Below are positions 59,265-64,000 of a stretch of DNA of 64,000 nucleotides, in pieces. The stretch covers positions 460,501-524,500 of the forward strand of contig NZ_CP023173.1 of NCBI RefSeq assembly GCF_002290085.1, read 5' to 3'. A model generated the notes under the pieces. It did not search any database, was not told where the DNA came from, and saw only the letters and a list, made by a program, of their open reading frames with translations. Position 1 is the stretch's first letter; each line of letters starts with the position of its first letter. This DNA comes from Mesoplasma chauliocola. Its GTDB lineage: Bacteria; Bacillota_I; Bacilli_A; Mycoplasmatales; Mycoplasmataceae. The position numbers and the translations under genes are program-made.

Positions 59265-59289
59265 AAATAAAAAAACCTTAAACAGGTTT
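59265..59289 (-). terminator. Terminator of the tig operon
   Basis: 6-bp stem AAACCT/AGGTTT (59273-59278 with 59284-59289), 5-base loop, then a minus-strand T run. Confidence 0.8.
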
Positions 59290-59304
59290 TATTATCTTTA
59301 TTAA

Positions 59305-60585
59305 TTATCCATTGTTTGAGTATAAAAAGTCAACTAATAAATCGTTAATAATTTCTGATTTTAACATTTCTGGATTTACCATTGTTTTAATTTGATCAGT
59401 AGGAATTCCAAATTGTGCTGCTAAGTTTTCAAATTTTTCATTAATTGCTTCTTCAGTTACTTCAAATTTTTCTACACTTCTAATTTCTGATGTAACTAAA
59501 TAAGTTTCTAGTTTATTTTTAGCATCTGCTAATAACTCAGCTTTTATTTGTTCATCAGTTAATCCAGTAACTTTTTTATATTTTTTAATATCTAAACCTT
59601 GTTGTTTAATTTGCGCTTCAAATTCTTTTCTCAAATCAGCTGCTTGATTTTCAATAGCTGTTTTTGGTAATTCAATTGTTGAGTTTTTAATAATTTCTAA
59701 AATTAAATTATTAACAAACTCATTTTTAGAACTTTGAGTTTTTTGTTTTAAGATATCTTCTTTTACTTTTGTTTCAAATTGAGCAAATGTTTCAACATTT
59801 GGTAAATTTAAATCTTTTACAAGTTCATCATCTTTTTTAGGTAATTCTCTTGCCTTAATTTCAGTAATATTTAATTCAAAAGTTGCAGGTTTGTTAGCTA
59901 ATTCTGGATTATAGTTTTCTGGGAAAGTAACATCAATTTTAGTTTCTCCTAATCCTAAACCAATCATTGAATCTTCAAAACCAGGAATAAATTGGTTTGA
60001 ACCAATAACTAATTTATGACCTTTAGCTTCTCCACCTTTGAAAGCTTCACCATCCATAAATCCTTTAAAGTCAAAAGTAACTACATCACCTTTAGCGATT
60101 TTAGCATCATCTGTTTTTGGTTTTTCCATAATGAATTGTTCACAGTATTGATCAATAACTGCTTCAATTTCTTCTTTTGTAACTTCTATAGCTTCTTTTG
60201 TAACTGATTTAATATTTTTGTAATCACCTAATTTGATTTCAGGTTTTAAGTCAAAAATAAATTCGATAACTAATTCTTTTTCACTTACTTTTGCTGGAAT
60301 TGGTTCTGGTGAGTTCATTGGTTCAATTTTAACTTCTTGTGCTCTTGCAAAATCAAACGCTGGTGAAACCATCATTCTAAATGCTTCGTTGTAGATTTTT
60401 GAAGGAGTTACATATTTTTCAGCTTGAGCAGCTGGAATTTTACCTTTTCTAAATCCTGGTACTTCTAAATTTGCAAGTACTCTATTTTTAGCTTTTTTCA
60501 AAGTATCGGTTCATTCTGTTCCATCAATAGTAACAATTCATTTACCTTGACCTTGTTCAATAATTTTTAATTCTGTAAATTTCAT
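59305..60585 (-). CDS. tig: Trigger factor
   Basis: 426 aa. Ribosome-binding signature in VPGFRKGKIP near the N terminus, a central FKBP-type domain (about 150-240, KGDVVTFDFKGFMDGEAF) and a helical C-terminal domain. It is a ribosome-bound chaperone. The start 60585 lies in the KFTELKII segment; a shorter ORF from 60501 would lose the ribosome-contact region. It is the last gene of the efp-Asp23-like-tig group. Confidence 0.96.
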
Positions 60586-60605
60586 TTTCTTTCCTCATTC
60601 TATTT

Positions 60606-60905
60606 TTATTTTTTATAAGCAACAGCAATATTTTTTGGCTTAATGCTTAATGTTTTTACAATTATTTCTTCTACTGTTTTATTAATTTGACTTTCATCTA
60701 ACATTTGATTAAAGTCTTTTAAAGAAATCTTAATTAAAACGTATAGTAAGTTATCGTGGTATAAGTCAGTTAATACTTCAATATCTTTAACGTTCTCTAA
60801 ATCTGAATTTGAACGCATTAAAATTGTATTTTGAATTAATTTATTTAAAGCATTTATTTCAATCTCTAATGCTCCACGGTTATTTCTTTCTATTGAAATA
60901 TACAT
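60606..60905 (-). CDS. Asp23/Gls24-like (MMB_0454 type) protein
   Basis: 99 aa. A short beta-alpha-beta protein with MYISIERNNRGALEIEINALNKL at the N terminus and a helix-strand pattern (VKDIEVLTDLYHDNLLYVLIKI) like the small mollicute relatives of the Asp23 family. No signal peptide. Function in mollicutes is unknown. It lies between efp and tig, with 20-25-base gaps, so is probably co-expressed with translation genes. The family call is tentative. Confidence 0.6.
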   Translation of the reverse strand: MYISIERNNRGALEIEINALNKLIQNTILMRSNSDLENVKDIEVLTDLYHDNLLYVLIKISLKDFNQMLDESQINKTVEEIIVKTLSIKPKNIAVAYKK

Positions 60906-60929
60906 AATCTTACACCTCTTTCTTCTTTA

Positions 60930-61487
60930 TTATTGTGCTCTACCACTATATTTACCATCTGTTGTAGAGATGATAACTCTTGTTCCTATATTAACAAATA
61001 GTGGAACCATAATTTCTAATCCTGTTTCAACAACTGCCTTTTTTAATGCACCACTTGTTGTGTCACCTTTAACAGCTGCTTCAGCTTCAGTTACTTCTAA
61101 TTCAACTTTATCTGGTAAAGAAATACCTAAAACTTCTCCATCAAATTCAGTCATTTTAATCATTAGTCCATCTGTTAAAAACTTGCTTTCTCATTCAAGT
61201 CTTGTCATTGGAATTTGAATTTGTTCATAACTTTCAGTATCCATTAAGTATGCATCACTTCCATCATTGTATAAGTATTGCATATCTTTTCTTTCGATCA
61301 TTGCTTTATCAACTTTTTCTCCACCAGTGAAAGTAATTTCTACTCTAGCTCCAGTTCTTAAGTTTTTAGCTTTAACACTAACTTTTCCTTGTTGTCTTCC
61401 TGTTTTAGAGAAAGATTGTTCAATAACAACAAATAAATTACCTTCGTATATAAAAGTTGTTCCAGGACGTAAATCATTTACTGACAT
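60930..61487 (-). CDS. efp: Elongation factor P
   Basis: 185 aa, three OB-like domains: KOW-like N terminus (SVNDLRPGTTFIYEGN), central domain (YLYNDGSDAYLMDTE) and C-terminal domain closing with TRVIISTTDGKYSGRA. It relieves ribosome stalling at polyproline. The loop tip that reaches the peptidyl-transferase centre reads SKTGRQQGK, with Arg31 at the position of the modified Lys34 of E. coli. UGA Trp joins two shorter open stretches. Confidence 0.96.
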
Positions 61488-61542
61488 TTATTTTCCTTCT
61501 TTCTTTTTTAAGTTTTAATCAAAATAAATTATAGCATTTAAG

Positions 61543-62064
61543 CTAAAAGTTTGAAAGTTTTTCATTTAGTTTTGTCTTGTTTAAAGTGAAATACATAACT
61601 TCAAAAACAATTATTGAAACACTTAATTGAATAACATCAACTATAACCTCTTTAACAACTAGTGTATTTCTTGTTGCAATTTCTACTGAATTTCAAACAG
61701 TAAAGTATAAAAATGGAATATAAATAAAAACTAAACAACTAGCTAAAATTGCTGCTCCATGTTTTGTTAGAATCTTAGACCCAAACTTCATAAATAAAAA
61801 CATTAGTATATTTATAATTATTGTTATCCCCATTGTTATTATTGAGTTTAAAGCTAGATCCATAATTGCACCATAAACAATTCCAGATACTAACATTCCA
61901 TAGCCAGGTACAAAATAACAAAATGCTAAATATACCCCTGTTGTAAATTGAATAGCAACAGAATCAGTTGTAAAAAACATTGTAACTAATGATAAACTTA
62001 CTAATAGCGCTGATAATAAACTAATTAAACAAATATATTTAATTGATCATCTTTTTTTATTCAA
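61543..62064 (-). CDS. ECF-transporter S-component-like membrane protein
   Basis: 173 aa with five to six hydrophobic segments. Features of an ECF substrate-binding S component: short N-terminal basic tail, GVYLAF..PGYGMLVSGIVYGAIMD in the middle (typical of folate/thiamin type S units) and no large loops. Substrate cannot be told. The start is TTG 62064 (AGGTG lies 7-11 bases upstream); no ATG fits. It overlaps the fmt end by 8 bases. Its energising module is not in this window. Confidence 0.68.
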
Positions 62065-63001
62065 AACAGTCACCTATCTTCAAATCATTTAGATTATTTA
62101 ACTTGTAATTATTTGCTTCAATCATTTTTTTGCCTGTTCTTTGAATTAATAAAATTAATATTTGTTGATCTAAAGTCTGCACAATAATTCCTTCATTATT
62201 AATATCAAGAATTGTTCCTGGTTTTTGATTAATAACTTTTTGATTAATAACTTTTGCCTTTTCAATCTTATATCTTTCTTGACCTTTAAAAGTATGTGCA
62301 ATTGGTCTTGGTGCTAAACTTCTAATGTGATTTCAAATGTTAATAGCTGAATCATTTCAATTAATTTTTTCTTCTTCTGTTGTAATATTTTTTGAAAAAG
62401 TAACTTCTTCTTCAACTTGAGGAATTGGTACTAATTCATTATTATATATTTTAATTAAGTTTTCTTTAATCATTTTTTGCCCAAGTACAGCTAACTTTTC
62501 AAACATTGTTCCAGAATTATCTTCATCTGTTATTTTTATTGCTTCTTGAATATAATAATCACCAGCATCCATTTTCTTAACCATTTTCATAATTGAAATT
62601 CCAGTTTGAGAATCACCATTTTTAATAGCATATTGAATTGGAGCACCACCACGATACTTTGGCAATAAACTTCCATGAATATTGATTGAATCTATTTTTG
62701 GTAATTCAAGAATTTTAGTTGGCACAAATTGCCCATATGCACAAGTTACAATAAAATCACACTCATATTGTCTAATTTCATCAAAAGCTTCTAAGATTTT
62801 AATTGGTTGAATCACTTTTAGATTATTTTTTATTGCTACTTGTTTAACGGGTGTAGGCATTAACTCTTTTTTTCTTCCAACAGGTCTATCTGGTTGAGAA
62901 ATAACTAATTTGACTTCCACATTTTTCATTTTAATTAAAGTTTCAAGAATACTTGCTCCGATTTGTGGAGTTCCACAGAATATAACCTTTATTTTATCCA
63001 T
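62057..63001 (-). CDS. fmt: Methionyl-tRNA formyltransferase
   Basis: 314 aa. FCGTPQIGA at the start, GQFVPTKIL, the formyl-transfer signature INIHGSLLPKYRGGAP with catalytic His and Asn, and the later MDAGDY. It has the usual C-terminal domain. It formylates initiator Met-tRNA using 10-formyl-THF, linked to folA in this window. The start overlaps the DUF2779 stop by 8 bases. In-frame UGA Trp codons join the two parts. Confidence 0.97.
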
Positions 63002-64000
63002 TTTGTTCCTCCACTAATTCTTTTACTTTTTTTAATATAACAACCATTGCTAAAGTATCTCTATCACAATATTTTAACATTCCTTCTTGTACTTTTAGAT
63101 CTCATGCTGCTTGAGGAATTCTTCCATCAACAAATTTTCTAAATGTTTCGCTGGCTTTATCACCTTTATTAATAACTAAGTCATTATATGAAAAGTTTGG
63201 ATCCAAACTTGGTTGGGTTTTTTTGATTGAAAAACTTCCTTTAAAGTTTGGATGATAAATTAAGAAAGAAGGTCTTCCTGTATTTTTATCACTTTTAAAA
63301 AAATCCATTAAATCAACCGTATTTTGAATTATATACGCTAAAGGTTTTGCGTATTTTGGAAATAGCATTGCCAGTTTTCTTAATACACCTTGTTCAAAAC
63401 TTTTGTTATAAGCTACATAAATTCCTGGTCCATGTTTAAAACAATCTTTAATAAAGTTTTCCATAAATTTAATTCTTGGATCTGTTTCTTGTTGATTACT
63501 TAAAAAACTATAATGATGCATTGTTTCTGGTTTTTTGTAATCATAATTTTCATCAACAATAACATCAATTGAGTATTGAAATGGAGTTTGATAATAAGTA
63601 TTAACTAAATTAAATCTTGGTATTGCTCATTTTGCTGTTTCAAAATCATACATATAAATTGGGAACTTCTTATATGTATTTAAAAATTCATTAATAAATT
63701 CAATATTATCGAAATCAATTACCCTTCATTTTGTTTCATCATTAGGATATTGTTTTTTCAAGTTATAAACTTCAAATAGCCTTTTAGCAGTATGATTTTT
63801 TTCAAAAAATGATTGACCTTTAGCATCTAAGACTACACTTTGTTCAAAAATACTTTCATAATCTTTGAAGTAAGGTGATTTAGAATTTCTGATTACATGA
63901 GATTTATTTGCACGAGGAAATCCTGTTATATGTCAGAAACCTGGTTCATTTTTATCAAATCAATTCATAACATGAAAACAATCATCATAATTTGAATAGT
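62994..64000 (-). CDS. DUF2779 family protein, 5' end beyond the window
   Basis: At least 335 codons, start not in the window. DUF2779 is visible: MYDFETAKWAIPRFN (acidic DxE start of a DnaQ-like exonuclease fold), a His/Ser/Phe block (HHYSFL...DPRIKF), YNKSFEQGVLRKLA, GSFSIKK, and YCDRDTLAMV near the end, where the acidic pair is the DnaQ-type D. The family is predicted to be a nuclease, often with an upstream restriction-like domain. Function in mollicutes is unproven. It may head the unit with fmt. Confidence 0.85.

Overview
This is a low-GC mollicute genome segment, most likely from the Mesoplasma/Entomoplasma branch of the Spiroplasma group. UGA is read as tryptophan throughout: conserved genes such as lon, ileS, pheT, ftsA and fmt carry many in-frame UGA codons at expected Trp positions. 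All CDS below are therefore called with genetic code 4, and many apparent short ORFs join into one gene. Almost everything lies on the minus strand. The plus-strand genes are rpsT, a choline-kinase-like gene and one lipoprotein.

Layout. 1-11.4 kb: housekeeping (holA fragment, rpsT, comEC, rbfA, mtnN, nadD-yqeK, trmL, rdgB, an AEC transporter, pepP, rpmG) plus several unknowns. 11.6-26 kb: an accessory surface/transport region. It has one plus-strand lipoprotein, a terminator-rich gap, and a minus-strand cluster. In transcription order the cluster is: an ABC ATPase fused to a coiled coil of nearly 700 residues, a lipoprotein, an ABC permease with a large external domain, a second lipoprotein paralogous to the first, a third lipoprotein, a 78-aa protein, a membrane-anchored HU-like DNA-binding protein, and an XRE regulator. 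Its promoter abuts a 16-base homopolymer and a 77-bp tandem repeat. 26.4-26.9 kb: five tRNAs (Thr, Tyr, Gln, Lys, Leu).

27-36.4 kb: plsC with a basic N-terminal extension, folA, acpS, dCMP deaminase, a rhomboid-like protein lacking catalytic residues, rluD, lspA, ileS behind a T-box, and an alpha/beta hydrolase. 36.6-41 kb: the compact dcw cluster mraZ-rsmH-ftsA-ftsZ-sepF. 41-50 kb: rpmF, yceD, pheST, an unknown gene and a 1416-aa FtsX-type permease. 50.2-55.2 kb: one complete rrn operon (16S-23S-5S) with its promoter and terminator. 55.2-64 kb: a decayed mepB-like gene, rarA, CIRCE-controlled lon, tig, an Asp23-like gene, efp, an ECF-type S component, fmt and a DUF2779 protein running off the window.

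Best candidate for an undescribed system: the 13.6-25.8 kb cluster. It appears to couple an ABC engine with a very long cytoplasmic coiled coil, paired paralogous surface lipoproteins and a membrane-tethered nucleoid-type protein, under a possibly phase-variable promoter. Its function is not known from sequence.
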